From Deuterostichococcus epilithicus (Eukaryota > Chlorophyta > Trebouxiophyceae > Prasiolales > Stichococcaceae), in assembly GCA_033439295.1 (NCBI GenBank), contig JAVTLE010000023.1, positions 2,640,530 to 2,704,529 of the forward strand: a stretch of DNA of 64,000 nucleotides, given 5' to 3'. Below are positions 36,501 to 47,700 of this stretch, piece after piece. The notes under the pieces were generated by a model. It did no database searches. It was not told the DNA's origin and worked only from the letters and a program-made list of their open reading frames with translations. Within the stretch, counting starts at the first letter, position 1; each line of letters starts with the position of its first letter. A program made the translations under genes and the position numbers.

Positions 36501-39037
36501 ACCTCCGCAGGACGTTTGGCGGCATACGCCGGCCCTCGTCTGCGGCGCCCGCCGCGCCAGCTGCGCTGCAGCTGACGGCGCCAGATGCACCGCTGGACGA
36601 CTGCTGCAATGCAGCTGTCTCTTCGCGCTTCACTGACGGGCTGCGCGTGCGCAGCCGCTTGCAGATCGGCGCCTCTGCTGCCGCTGGCCCGCTCGCCACA
36701 CGTGGAAGCATGCCGCCCTGAGGCTTGGCTTGCGCCATGACCTCGGCTGCCGCCGGTGCTGCCGCAATTGTCGAATGCCTCACAGCCTCCTGGCATGCAG
36801 CACGCTTGCGGCCACCGGCAGAGGCTGCCGACCGCTTGCTGGGCTCGGGGCCGGACAGCGACGCCTTTGGCGTTGATGGCTGCTGCTTCACGGCGAGGTG
36901 TGTGGTGGCCTCTGGAGCCAACTGCGACGCCTCTGCTGTCTGTGCGCAGCCAAACTCTGCCTGAGCGGCGGCCTTTGCAGCTGCCTGCCTGGCGACAGCC
37001 GCATCCGCTGCCTGCGCTTCGCCGGCCTCTGCCTGAGGTGCTTGCTTTGCGTCGCCAGCCTCCCGCGCCTCTGCCGTTTGTGTACTGCTACCCTGCGCAT
37101 GAGCGTCCTTCGTGGCTGCCTGTGCAGCAGCAGCCCCCGCAGGGGTGGCTGCCGCGGCTGCTGCTAGCTGTGCCGTCTGCGCACAGCTCGCCTGCTCCGC
37201 AGCGGAATCCGTCGCAGCTGCCTCCGCAGGCCTGGCTGCAGCCGCCGCTGCTTCATCAGCAGGCTGCACCGCGCGGCTGCAGCCGACATCTGCACAGGCC
37301 TCTGCCAGGGGCGGCAAGGGCGCCGCCACATCGAGGTCATCAGCGTCTGGGGCCGCCTCAGCGGCAGGCTGTGCTGCAGCCTCACCCTGCCGCGCTGCTG
37401 TTGGTGCCACAGGCAGCTGCTCCGCCGGCTGGGCAGCCGGTGCAGTGCCATTCCCTGCCGATGCCGGGGCTGCCTCCTGCGCGGCCTGCTGCGCTGGTGC
37501 AGCAGCTGCCGGCTTTGCCGGTGTGGCGCCGGATGGCACCGCAATGATGAGCTGTGCAGGCGCCGCCGCCGCCGCTGTCACCTGGATGGTGTCAGCAACT
37601 GCCTGCGACTCTGCCTCAGGCTGTGGGAGGGCCTGCAGCTTAGGCTGGTGCTGATCCCTGGGTCCCGCTGCAGCTGCTGGATGAACCTCCTGCGCCGCAG
37701 CAGGCTCCTGCTGGATGGCCAGCACGGCTGCAGGCGCCAGGGCGGCGGCTGGCGCTGCAGTCTTGCTGGCGGCCGGCGGCTCAGCGGCAGGCTCTGCAGC
37801 TGGCTGCGGCTGGTGTGGGTGCAACGGCGCCGCTGAAACTTCAGCGGCGCCATTGCCGCCATCGCTGCTCGTCGACTCAGACGCATCCGCTGATTTTGCA
37901 GTGACCGCAAGGGGCAGGGAGGACCGCAGCTTCACGACCAGCCGGCGCAGCAGGCCGGTGCTGTTGCCCTGGCTGGAGCCACTTGCATTGGTGCGGCCCT
38001 CGCCCGCCACGGGGCTGTCGGCTGTTGGTGCATGCCCCGTCCGGTGAGGCTCCGCACTGTGTGCTGCCGCGCCGGGCTCGGATGCCGGCACCGTCGAGGC
38101 CGCCAACGGCTCTGGTGCTGCCTGCGTCACGGCTGAGGGCGGCGGTGTCACCGCCAGCGGTGCTGCCGGCGCCGCCAAAGCCGCCAATAGCTTTGGTGTT
38201 GCCTGCAAAGCGGCCGGGGGCGGTTGTGTCGCTGCCACCGGTGCTGCCGGCACCGCCGAAGCCGCCAATGGCTCTGGCGCTGCCTGCGTTGCAGCCGGGG
38301 GCGGCGGTGTCACTGCCACCGGTGCTGCGGCGACAGCATCCTTTACAGTCACAACTGCCGTGGCTACTGCCGCCTGCTGGCATGTGGCTGCGGACTGCGC
38401 ATCGGGCTGTCGAGCCATCGCCCTGTTGCGCAGCTGCTTTGGCCTCCGCATCTGCGCTGCCGCCGCCACTGCTAGAGCCTCTGCCTGTGCGGCTGGCGCC
38501 ATGGGCATTTTGGGCGACGGCTGCGCTGCGATGGGCGGCTTCGGTTCTCGTGCTGCACTCGCAGGCGGCGCCGTGGACGCCGCTGGTGATGCAGCTTGCG
38601 CTGCTTCAGCGGCAGGCGTTCGAGGCCTCGTGGGCGTCCTGCCCCTCTGCAGGAATTTTGAATTATTGATGTCAGTCACACGGTTGACGCCACGATACAG
38701 CCAAAAAGGAGGTCAGCCCTCCGTCAAGGCCGAGGAGAACGGAAGCTTGCTGTTCTGTCAGCAGCGAGGCAGTCGCACTTGCTTCCACTAGCAGATGTGC
38801 GACACTGCGGGTTGAGACTTACCGCGAGACCACCACCATAGTCAGCGCGACATTCCTCGCACCCAGAGGACGACCAGTGGCAGGTTATGCAGCCGTTCTT
38901 GCCCCCCTGCGATGCACGAACACACCGTTGTCAGACTACTGGAGCCTGCAAGATGATGCTATGCCGCCACACGACTCCAGAGAGTTCAAAATTTTGAACG
39001 TCACCTTGTCGCGGTTGCGGAACGGTCTGCCCGCCAT
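30594..39037 (-). CDS. large Ala/Pro-rich low-complexity protein(s), unidentified; one or more genes
   Basis: I do not recognise this product. Minus-strand exons can be traced from a possible start at 39037 (MAGRPFRNRDK) through one very long open stretch (about 38655-36430). That stretch is rich in Ala, Pro, Gln and Thr and ends with Ser/Lys motifs and MPPNVLRRCNVGGPVTYLEA. Smaller exons follow: LEVSEASPAAAIRLSKLMAA; GRTAYVSSIGTLCAALQAGI; ESPMLLSSPLAELPPAALGS; VPEIPRSLKFERKRSVGVPR; AEQEFREAYLNGKLARQWAG with ALDFAGVAFTHEMCAAHQAA; and KTVAAVGKEAAEVLQAQVEA. The last exon has a basic, nuclear-type tail (TPVPRSILKRRPLPA, SPGKRRELSPSGRGVKRRLT) and stops at 30594. The basic SP/TP-rich tail suggests a nuclear phosphoprotein. 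Ambiguous bases (32513-32519, 35136-35137) and duplications mean the model may be broken or be two genes. Confidence 0.5.
31481..31506. repeat. interstitial telomere-type repeat (CCCTAAA)n
   Basis: The plus strand reads CCCTAAA, CCCCAAA, CCCTAAA, CCCTA in series, i.e. about 3.7 units of the plant/green-algal telomere repeat TTTAGGG on the minus strand, with one base changed. It lies in an intron of the large minus-strand gene, between the exon ending near 31598 and the one starting near 31292. Confidence 0.9.
32268..32536. repeat. direct repeats around ambiguous bases (probable assembly join)
   Basis: GTCATGAGCCACACATCCA occurs at 32268-32286 and again at 32494-32512, directly before NNTNGNNG (32513-32520). 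In addition GAGGTGGGCAGCTTGC (32479) is repeated as GAGGCGGGCAGCTTGC (32520) on the other side of the Ns. The pattern suggests two contigs joined in a repeat, or a tandem array that did not resolve. Confidence 0.75.
32571..32745. repeat. tandem exon duplication, period 120 bases
   Basis: The stretch containing CTCCCTGAACAC at 32588 recurs at 32708, with similar flanks on both sides including a GCAG acceptor when read on the minus strand. The two copies encode the related peptides VVFREALVQGPTG and AVFREPRVQGPHP on the minus strand. Each looks like an exon start preceded by its splice acceptor. Confidence 0.7.
35136..35137. other. two undetermined bases within an open exon
   Basis: The two Ns fall within a GC-rich Gly/Ser/Pro-coding stretch of the minus-strand gene. 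The true length here is unknown, so reading frame across this point should not be trusted. Confidence 0.9.
35585..35658. repeat. 37-base tandem duplication
   Basis: AGCAGCATACTGTGCAT, then ACTGTGCACTGCCAGA, is present twice, from 35585 and from 35622. It lies in a probable intron of the large minus-strand gene. Each copy also contains an internal ACTGTGCA repeat. Confidence 0.8.
36283..36311. repeat. microsatellite, 7-base unit (TGCTGCT)
   Basis: About four head-to-tail copies of the 7-base unit TGCTGCT/TGCTTGC. It is probably intronic in the large minus-strand gene. Confidence 0.85.
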
Positions 39038-39744
39038 GGCCACGATCCGTCTTCTATCAACACCTTGCGGCTTCGCTGCACGCCAGCATGCTGCTTGCGG
39101 CTGGCAGAGTCGGCACCCGAAAGTTGCCTGCAGCACAAGCACTTCGCATGATGCTGCGGATGCACCTTTGGGTTCGCGCACGCACAGGAATGTTTCAGCG
39201 GCTTGAAGGATCGCACTCGCGGTGACGCGCATGTTCGCGGGCTCAACGATCGGGCAAGGTGCATGATGACAGAGTCGGCGACCAGGTGGTACGCTGCCGG
39301 CCTGATGTCTGCGGAGCAATGCTGTCGGACAAGTACCTGATGTTGAGACGGCGGTAGAAGATGAAGTAGTGCTGTCAGTGGCAGCTGGCGCCCCCCGCTT
39401 GCGCTGATGCCAGTGAGCAGTTTCAAACTTCAGCTGACGGGATCGAGCCCAGAGACTAGCGGGCAACTCGCGCCCCGGCACACCAAGGCCGGCGCAGGAT
39501 CAAAAACGCTGCGACCAATGCCAACCACAGCATCTGCGATTGGCGGTGGGCGGTGCGCGGCATTCGAACACTTGGACCGCCTAAACCCGCTGACGTGGCT
39601 TGCATGCACCTGCGCCAGCGGCACGGCCCTTTCAAGTTATTTCGCGATGCTGCACACTCTCCTTTTTCGAGGCAGCAACGGAAGCGGGTTTCGTGGCTCC
39701 AACATATCGTGATCTCGGCTAACACATGTGGGCATGACCACCGC
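39038..39744. promoter_or_regulatory. upstream region between divergent genes
   Basis: This separates the possible start of the large minus-strand gene (39037) from the SpoU gene start (39745). Open frames on both strands show no recognisable domain. Part of it may be 5' UTR or an unrecognised first exon of the minus-strand gene. Confidence 0.4.
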
Positions 39745-41296
39745 ATGAGGTGCAACACATCGAGCTGTGGGCCGACATCGTCATCGATCCCGCAGCTGTC
39801 GAGACATCTTCTGCCGCTCAGCCGTCCGCGCACCCCTTTGGCGCCTCGTCGACGGGATTGCACAACAACTTGCGTGTGGGAGGGAGCGCCGCCGCTGTTT
39901 GCCGACTCCATCACCAGCACAACCAACGCCTACGTCAAGCACTGTGTGCGGCTGCGCACTAGCCGCGGGTACCGCGAGGAGGCCGGCCGCCTGCTGATCT
40001 GTGGCATCGCGCCGCTGGCGGAGCTCGCGGCGTCATGCAGCGACATGCAAATCCACACGCTGTTTGTGACCGGCGGCAAAGCACCTGGGGGCCTGCCGCC
40101 GGCGAACAGATGCGTCAGCGTCTCGGCGCCCGTGATGCGCAAGCTTGCGGGTCTCGACACTCCTCCTTCAGGTGGGTTTCTGCCGCCGGCCCAGACGCAT
40201 GCCCTCATGCCAGAATGCTTTGGTACAAGTGTAAGGAGAGCAGGAGGAGGGCCAGAGAGACGAATCCATGTCTGCGCAGCAGCAGCTCCGGCGGCAGCTA
40301 CTTGCTGCAGTACGCAACAATATGAGTGTGGTACTGTTCTGTTCCAGGCTTGCAGGTTACGGCGGAAGTTGAGCTGCCGGCGGCGGCGGACTTTGCGGCA
40401 CTCCCCTCGCTGACACGGCTGCTGGTCCTGGAGGGCGTCCAAGACCCCGGCAACCTGGTGGGAGCCATCTCACAACCGATCCTCTGTGCAACAACTCCAC
40501 TTGAGAGGCTCAGGTTCCAGCTTTGACGATGTCCTTGCCCCTGCGCCTTCGATCTGCAATGGCCGCACCCCAACAAGACAGTCGTGGCGAGATGAAGCAG
40601 ATGAGAATACAGCGCAATACTCCTGCGCATGCGCTGGCTGGCGAGGCGGGTCGCCCCAGCCGGGACGGCTAAGCCTCTGCTTGGTCGGCCTCTGACAACC
40701 AGCTCAATCACATCACGACAGGGCACGCTGATGCGAACGGCGCTGGCGCTGGGCTGGCAGGGCGCCTTCCTGCTTGCGGGCTGCTGCGATGTGTACAACG
40801 ACAAGGCGCTGCGCGCTGCCCGTGGGGCCGCCTTCAAGCTGCCGCACGCGTGCGGCACCTGGGCGGACCTGCGGCAAATTGTCGACGTGCACCGGCTGAC
40901 CTGCCTGGCGGCGCAGCTGCCCGACGCAGGTGATTGGGTTTCCAAGCAAAGTCTACGCTATACACCTGCTTGGCCCAGGAGCTGTGCCAGCAGCCGTTGA
41001 GCTCAGCTGCGGGGCAAGTTATGAACTGATGCGCTCCAGAGGTTGACCGTGCCATCGCTGATTGACACGCAGGCTCCGAGGCGAAGCTCGGCGACACGAG
41101 CGGGCTGCAGCCAGCTGAGGGCGGGCTGTGCCTGGTGCTCGGGTCGGAGGGGCAGGGCCTGTCAGCAGCAGCCGTAAAGGCATGCCATCCAGTCAGCATC
41201 CCGATGGATGGCGACATGGAGTCACTGAATGTGGCGGTCGCGGGTGGCATCCTCATGTTTGCATTGTCAAAAGCAAGGGATAGTCTCCTCGTGTAG
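39745..41296 (+). CDS. SpoU/TrmH-family 2'-O-ribose RNA methyltransferase, probably organellar
   Basis: A SPOUT-fold methyltransferase that uses S-adenosylmethionine to methylate ribose 2'-OH in rRNA or tRNA. The start at 39745 gives a Ser/Arg-rich leader, probably an organelle targeting peptide. Next is the SpoU substrate-binding type segment SITSTTNAYVKHCVRLRTSR and GRLLICGIAPLAELA. The catalytic domain is split over exons: RLLVLEGVQDPGNL joined in phase to GTLMRTALALGWQGAFLLAG (motif 1, DPGNxGTxxRTA), then GLCLVLGSEGQGLS (motif 2, SAM-binding knot) and VSIPMDGDMESLNVAVAGGI (motif 3, SLNVxxAxxI). The stop is at 41294-41296. All three motifs are complete. Whether it targets rRNA or tRNA cannot be told from sequence. 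Confidence 0.9.
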
Positions 41297-41746
41297 CTGC
41301 TGTCGTCATCGTGTAGCTGCTGTGCAAGCACGGGTTCCCACACTTTACAAACTCGGGAAGTGGACCTGCGAGTGAACAGCTAGAACCTGATGGGACAAAA
41401 TCACTTTCTATCAAACGACCCGCTATGCAAACTGAGTTCTACACCTGCTTGACACAATCTCTGAAGTTTTCGCTCAAGGAAGTCATCCAGGCATGGCATT
41501 TGTCAAGAGACGCTCCAGTGAGCACAGGCGCACCCATGCTCCGCGGCGCATCATCACGGCACCTCAAATAAAGCCCACTCCAGTTTGACCCCATCACGTT
41601 CGAAACTAGCTGCTGACCCTGGCGGAGCAACCCATTCCCCCGGAAGTTGACCCTGGCGGAGCAACCCATTCCCACGGAAGTTGACCCAGGCGACCCAGGA
41701 GCGGAGGCGCTGCCCAGGAGCCACGCCCAGCCCTTGACGGGGCCGG
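41297..41746. other. intergenic, convergent gene ends
   Basis: This is 3' flank of the SpoU gene (+) and the membrane protein gene (-). It contains the 34-base tandem repeat listed separately and no exon. Confidence 0.5.
41614..41690. repeat. 34-base tandem repeat, about 2.2 copies
   Basis: The unit TGACCCTGGCGGAGCAACCC, then ATTCCCMCGGAAGT, is present at 41614-41647 and 41648-41681 with one mismatch. A partial third start (TGACCCAGGC) follows. It lies just downstream of the convergent membrane protein gene. Confidence 0.9.
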
Positions 41747-44281
41747 CTACTTAAGCAGGTGGTGCTGGGAGCCAAAGCTGCTGCTGGTGGCGGAGCCGTC
41801 CATGGGGTAGCGAGCCGCGCTGCCATTGCTGGCCTCGGTGCCGGCCTGGTGCGGCGCGGGGCGGGGGGAGGCCACCAGCAGCGGCTCCGGCGCGTGGCAG
41901 CACCTTGCGTGCGACATCTGGATGAACAGCAGCAGGCCCGCCATTGTGAAGAACTGCACAGAACATGGATCGTCAGTGGGGGCACGATCCGACGACACCT
42001 GATCCAGGGCAGGGCGGTGCCGAGGGTTCCACTGGAACAGTTCAGGCAGCCGAGCCTACTGCACATATGCAGGGGAACAGGCACCGTCAGCGGCTCAAGC
42101 ATAGGAACGCTCCAAAAGGCATGCAAACTTCGACCCACCAGGCCGCCGAGGCCAAAGCCAACAACATTCTGGACGCGCCACTGCCAGATCGGAATGGAGT
42201 AGTAGAAGTACCTGCAGACAGCACGAGTCTACCGACATCACGACTGCGGACATGTGAGCAGTGTGAAGTAACGACCAGCAGGGACAGGCACCAGGGCATC
42301 AGTTGACGGGTAGGACTCACCCCCAGAAGCCGCTGGCCATGAAGAGCGTGCCTCCCCAGAAGTCGCAGAAATTCACCCACCTACGAGACCAACGTGCTTC
42401 AATGGACTCGACAGGAAACAGGAGGTGTCTCAAGCAGACGCCATGCGCACGCACAGCTGCGCGTTGGAGCGGCTTGCGATTGACCAGTGGCAAGATAGCA
42501 GCACCACATTGAGGCGCACCAGGTGAATGTCTTCAGGTCGCCGTGCTTGACCAATCCAGGAATTGGGAACATGCCTGCAGGAGGCTGAGCGAGATCTCAT
42601 CGCAGCTTGAACAAGCTGTGCAACTGCACTGCAATGCTCTGCACCTGGGCCTCTCCTGCCAGGCGGACAGCTGATGCTGTCCAACAGCAGTCCAGTCTGC
42701 CGCCGTGTGACTCACCCTTCAAGATATTAAAGCCGCTGAACTCGAAGCAGTACAGCACGCCCGACGCAAAGAAAAAGGGCCCTCCAAGCAGATATGGCAG
42801 CAGTGTCAGGTATTTCTGCATATAGAACACGCACAACCGGTGTTATTGTTCAAGGGAACCGTCACACAACCACACTTGACCATTCGTCAGATCATGCTTG
42901 CACTGTGTCCACAGATGCCTGCCCACTCGGATGTCAAGCTGCAGGCACTGTTACCAGTTCGTCGAGGGAGAACGTGATCCAGGTGCTGGCAAGTGTAGCC
43001 GTCGACCCAACATTGTACAGCAGCGCCCCAACGGTGTAGGAGACGCCTCCCCACCATCCAAGGTTCTTGGGCTCAAGCCTGCAGCGCAGTGATCCGTCAT
43101 GCTCATGACACACAACTGAGCTGGGAGAAGGGGCCAGGCGGTCAATTGGAATGCTGCGAGCCAATTGAGCCACGCCGTTGAGGCTCACCAGAGGATGCGG
43201 AATTGGGGCTTGGTCGGCCTCTGGCCACGCTTGTACTCTAGAGTTTGCTCCGGATAGTTTCGGTTCATGGACTCAATGGCAAGCAGTGCGCAACCAAGTG
43301 TAAAGATGTACGTCCCCTGTGAGGACGTGGACATGAGGAGTCAGTGACGATTGGTTTGCCTGTGCAATAGGGTGCTGCCATGTGCGTGGTCAAACATCCA
43401 AACACATATGCGACGGCATTTCGCTTCAGAGATGTCTGAGCCATGCTGTGTCAAGCAGCAAGCGCAAGAATCGAGAGTCTGCTCACGACGAAGAAAGTGA
43501 AAACGACGCTCCACGTGTCTGCGTGTGGTTTGGGGCAATGCGTCAGTTATGAGCCTTAAGAAGGGTGAAGGGGCTTGCCTAGCAGCACGCCTAGCTGCAC
43601 AGGCAGCATGCGCCGTGGAAGGGATAGGTAGGGCATCCAAGACACAGAACGAATGTAAAGGCGCAGCTCACATGCATCCCAGCCGCCCACATAATTGTCC
43701 GCCAGCGACGGCACGATGCCGCACGATGCGCCTACTATGAAGAACATGCCTGCATGGAAGAGGGGGGTCTCAGGACGTCTTCAGGCTTGCATGCCATGGT
43801 GCAGTACATAGCTGGCTCAAAGTCTGCGAACCTCCATGGCATAAGCGTGCGCTAGATGCAGATTCCGGTGGCAAGCGCTGTAACGGCACCCACCACCATA
43901 GAAGGAACATCCGGCGATGAGATACCGCACGGCCGATAATGAGCTGTCAAAATACCGCCAAAACCTGCACATCAAGAAGCACAGCAACTAACCGAATATG
44001 CCTGGCGACCAGTGAACTGCCTGTGTGGAGGGGCATGCTGACGAGAGGATTGCGCATCAGCCGAACCATCAAGCCTGAGGTGGTGTCATCTAATACACGA
44101 TGGTGAACATCATGCAAGCAAGCTTGAGTACGTGAGCAGGATCGCGTGGGCTGGAACCGAGTTGATGCCTGATGAGCCAGTCCATGCCCGCCAACCACGG
44201 CGCACGCTCGTACAAGGGATCGATGTGCTCAGGCTGTAACCCCTTTGTTGAGATGCCCGCCTCCATCTCTGGAAGGCTCAT
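41747..44281 (-). CDS. polytopic membrane protein, possibly YrhK-like
   Basis: Starts at ATG 44281 (MSLPEMEAGISTKGLQPEHI) with a hydrophilic N-terminus. Exons downstream encode hydrophobic segments in series: RFWRYFDSSLSAVRYLIAGC; GMFFIVGASCGIVPSLADNY; WSVVFTFFVGTYIFTLGCAL; NLGWWGGVSYTVGALLYNVG; TLLPYLLGGPFFFASGVLYC; NFCDFWGGTLFMASGFWG; and FFTMAGLLLFIQMSHARC, then a Ser/His-rich tail and stop at 41747. A conserved-looking basic loop, EYKRGQRPTKPQFRIL, follows the segment ending ALLAIESMNRNYPEQ. The recurring pattern of a small hydrophobic helix ending in GxLLYxxGS recalls YrhK-type modules, but this is a family-level guess. At least six membrane segments are present. Function is unknown. Confidence 0.72.
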
Positions 44282-44729
44282 CGTGCAGCTCTTGCAGCTC
44301 CGCCAGTCGAACGACAGAAGACAACTGTTTTAGGTCGCAGAACACCGCTTGCTGCGACCTTGCAGACGGAGACACAACGTCAGGCGCTCGATCGGTGTCT
44401 TCGGCAATAAACCTTCTTCACTAAAAGCGATAAAGTCTGCAGGCGAAGCCGCTGCCGTACACCTCGGCATTCTACCGGCCATGTGACAACCCACGTGGCA
44501 TGACAAAGCCATTAAATATCCTCCGTAAAGCCGGCGGTTACGTTGGCGGCGAAAGTCTAAGCCATGCCACAAGGGGAACATGCCAACTCTGCGCAAGGTG
44601 TCCAGACACATCATGTCTTCTGATGTGAGCTGAATGGCCCTCATGCTCAGGTGGCGAACGAGTGCTGCCGTCACCTGAGCACGAGGCGCCTCCTGAGCGT
44701 AATGGCTGCTCATAGCACAAGACAGCAAG
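44282..44729. promoter_or_regulatory. intergenic, kinase 3' flank and membrane protein upstream region
   Basis: Both neighbours are on the minus strand, so the membrane protein gene's promoter lies here. No exon with recognisable homology is seen; the open frame on the minus strand carries on past the kinase stop and is probably chance. Confidence 0.45.
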
Positions 44730-47700
44730 TCACATCGTGATGACAGGGTCTCCCTCGTCCAAGCCATCCACGAAGAAGGCGCAGCAGAGGGCCTCCGACG
44801 CCCGCAGCCCGCTGTTGCTCGGCCACCTGTCGTCGATGTCAGGGGCTATTAGTATAGGTCTCCTGCGGGATTTCAGCCGATTCTAGAGGATCTGCTGCGC
44901 TATTGCTCGAGTTAGATATCAATGGTGTCAGCATTCGAAACCATTCATTAACATCCTGCGCACCTTATCTGAAGTGCAATGACAAGACATCAAGAAGGAC
45001 TCACTGCCATGCCTTCAGCTGGCGGGCGGCTCTGCGCATCAGGGACCAGCTGCGCACAGCAACAGTGGGTTCGATCAGGTCCAAATGTAGTCGCAAATCC
45101 TTGATGAGGCACTGCCATGTTCCTGCATGTGCACTAAACAGCACACCCGACTGCATCACAGACGCCTCAGTGGTATGCGCTGTTGCAGGACAGGGTCATC
45201 GTCAGGCACAGCTGCTGCATCTGCGTTGGGATCACATTGGGAGTCTTAATTTGGGACCACCTGAGGTAGCGCTGCCAGGCGCGGCCGATGGACGTGGTGG
45301 CCGTCTCCTGGATCTTGAAGCGGGTAGGGAGCGACCCGTGTGAGGCGCCACCCATGGTGTCCGCAATGACGTCCTCCGGGCTGTCGCCAAGCGCAGCGGG
45401 GTCGTGCGCAGTGAAGAATGCTTGGGGAAACACGCCTGTGCGGAGGTTTGTGTGCATGTTGCATCGGTGCGCCCAGGCTTGGTGAGGGCATGATTCTGCC
45501 GCAGGTGCGCAGGCGACGATGAAAAAAACTCTCATTGGGCCACAGCAAAGCCCGAGAGGGTCAACACGAGAGGCGCAGCGCACTGGTGGTGTGATTGATG
45601 AGGCTCATGAGCAGGTACACCACGACTGCATCTTCCCTGTGATGGCCACCTCACAGTTGGCATTGGCTCGTTTTAAGGTGCCAATGGCGTCAGAGCAGCT
45701 CCGTCCAGAGCGTCGGCCTGCATGCTGCGTGTGGCCTTGCAGACGACCCGACGAACAGAAGAGCACCATATTGCAGCATTGCAGCATTATTTTCTCTCGC
45801 CGCGCCTGGGCCAGGTGCGCCCGTAGATGAGGCGGCTCATGTCCAGCAGCTGCGACCAGCAGCGACACAAAGCCTCAGTCTGGTGCTCGCCTGCGCACCA
45901 AGACAGCACCGCCCAAGTCACCCAAGTCATCATGGTTCAGTGGCGAGGATGGCCACCACGTCGGTCATACTCGAGAGGGTGCAGTTCATTACCAGGTGGT
46001 AGCAGTCACCCTTGCCCCGCCACGCCGACTTGTGAATCCTGTCGCACACGGAGCATCTGTTATTTCATGCACGCTCTTTGCGTCTTTCGAGCCCCTTTGA
46101 CAGCCACCTAGCTGAAATTCAGGCTGCGAGGAATGATGACTTGCTGTGCATGCATGGGCAGTCCAAATCCAGAATCAGCTACAGGGTTGCGATAGTCGGT
46201 GGGATGCGGCGCACCATTCCATGCCCACCAGCTTGTTCGGGTCCTTCACCTTGCCGCTCTGCATGTGCTCCTGCAGCTTCAGCACCAAGAAAGCTTTGTG
46301 ACTAGTGGTCGCACAGCAAAAACGGCACTTACGGTGTGGCCACCACTGGCACACAGCTGCAGATACCTTGCGCACAGCGCGGCACTGGAGCTAAGCTCTG
46401 CCGACAGGAGCCATGGAAACGGCCTCTAATCGACCAGGCTAGTGATAGGGCGGCGATGCTCTGAAGTGTGGACTGAGCGTGCACACCAGCAAAAAGCTTG
46501 GGCTACCTTCATTGCGCGGGGTTGTGTGCCGACAGCTGATGAGGTGCCTGCAGCGCGCTCTGCCAAGTAGGTCTTCTGGACCCATCCAGAGGCCCAAGAG
46601 TAGCAATCTGCACCAAGCGGTAAAGCTCAGTCTGATCAGCGCACAAGCTGCTTTTACAGTGTCATGAGCAGATCGCGCAAGACAGCCGGCCTCAGCATGT
46701 GCAGACACACTTGCTTATGGCGCGACCTACCGTCAAACCTAATACAAGCATAGTCCGTAAGTCAGGTGTCAGGTTTGGGTAAGTGGTGGCACAGCAAGCA
46801 TCACTGTGCCAAGGCTCATTGATCGGGTGTATCCGCACACTTGGTGAGGCCGAAGTCTATGATCTTGAATTGGCGGTCGTACGACCTGCATGAGCAGGCT
46901 GTGCATTGTGGCGGCCTTTCATCTATCGTCAGCTGCAGGCCAGCATTCTCCCCGATAGGAGCGGAGCCTCAACAAGCTGCGGGCACTACCTGCACAACCA
47001 ATCTTCAGAGACTCCTGAGCGCCGCACCTGTTGTTGGGGTCGCCCATGACGAAGAGGGACAGCTCGTCGAGGGCATCGTCCTCCCGCGCCGGCATGTGCT
47101 CCATGACGTTGTCGCAGCGCAGGTCGTAGTGGTGCATGCCGAAGTGGCGCTGCGCCACGTCCAGCGCCGTGAACGTCTGCGCTCGCCAGCAGGCTTGTTG
47201 CAGCAACTCACGTGCACGACCTGATCTAGGCAATATCATTTCTGAGTTGCTCAACTCCAGCAAATGCGCAGCACAGCATTGACTGAGGACCGTGGTTGAG
47301 CATGCTGTCGAGCATCATCGCTCATGAATTGTCGTAACTGTTTTCTAAGTATAGAGCTGTCGGTGTGACAGGGCCTCACTTGCGTCAGCATCGTCCGGAT
47401 GTAGCGGACATCGGCAAAGTCGCGCTTGGAGATGACCTTGCTGATGCTCTGACCGTTGATGCGCTCCAGCACCTGCCCTGTGGCACTCAACAAGGCACAC
47501 GCATCAGCAGCCATTCGTGAGCAGCCATCGAGCACCCTATGTTGGCTGGCAGCCAAAGCAAGGTGGCTCCATGAGCAGCACAGCCTGCCAGCGTTGTCCA
47601 CAGGTCGCTCGATGTGGCCACATGGGCGTTATCTGCTGGTGGGCCTCACCAAGGAGTTTGCCCTGCGAGTTGCGCAGCGCCGGTCCGACCTGCTTTCAAA

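Noticed and set aside
44330-44767. 145-codon minus-strand open frame as a separate gene
   Set aside because: It overlaps the kinase's last exon in another frame and carries no recognisable domain.
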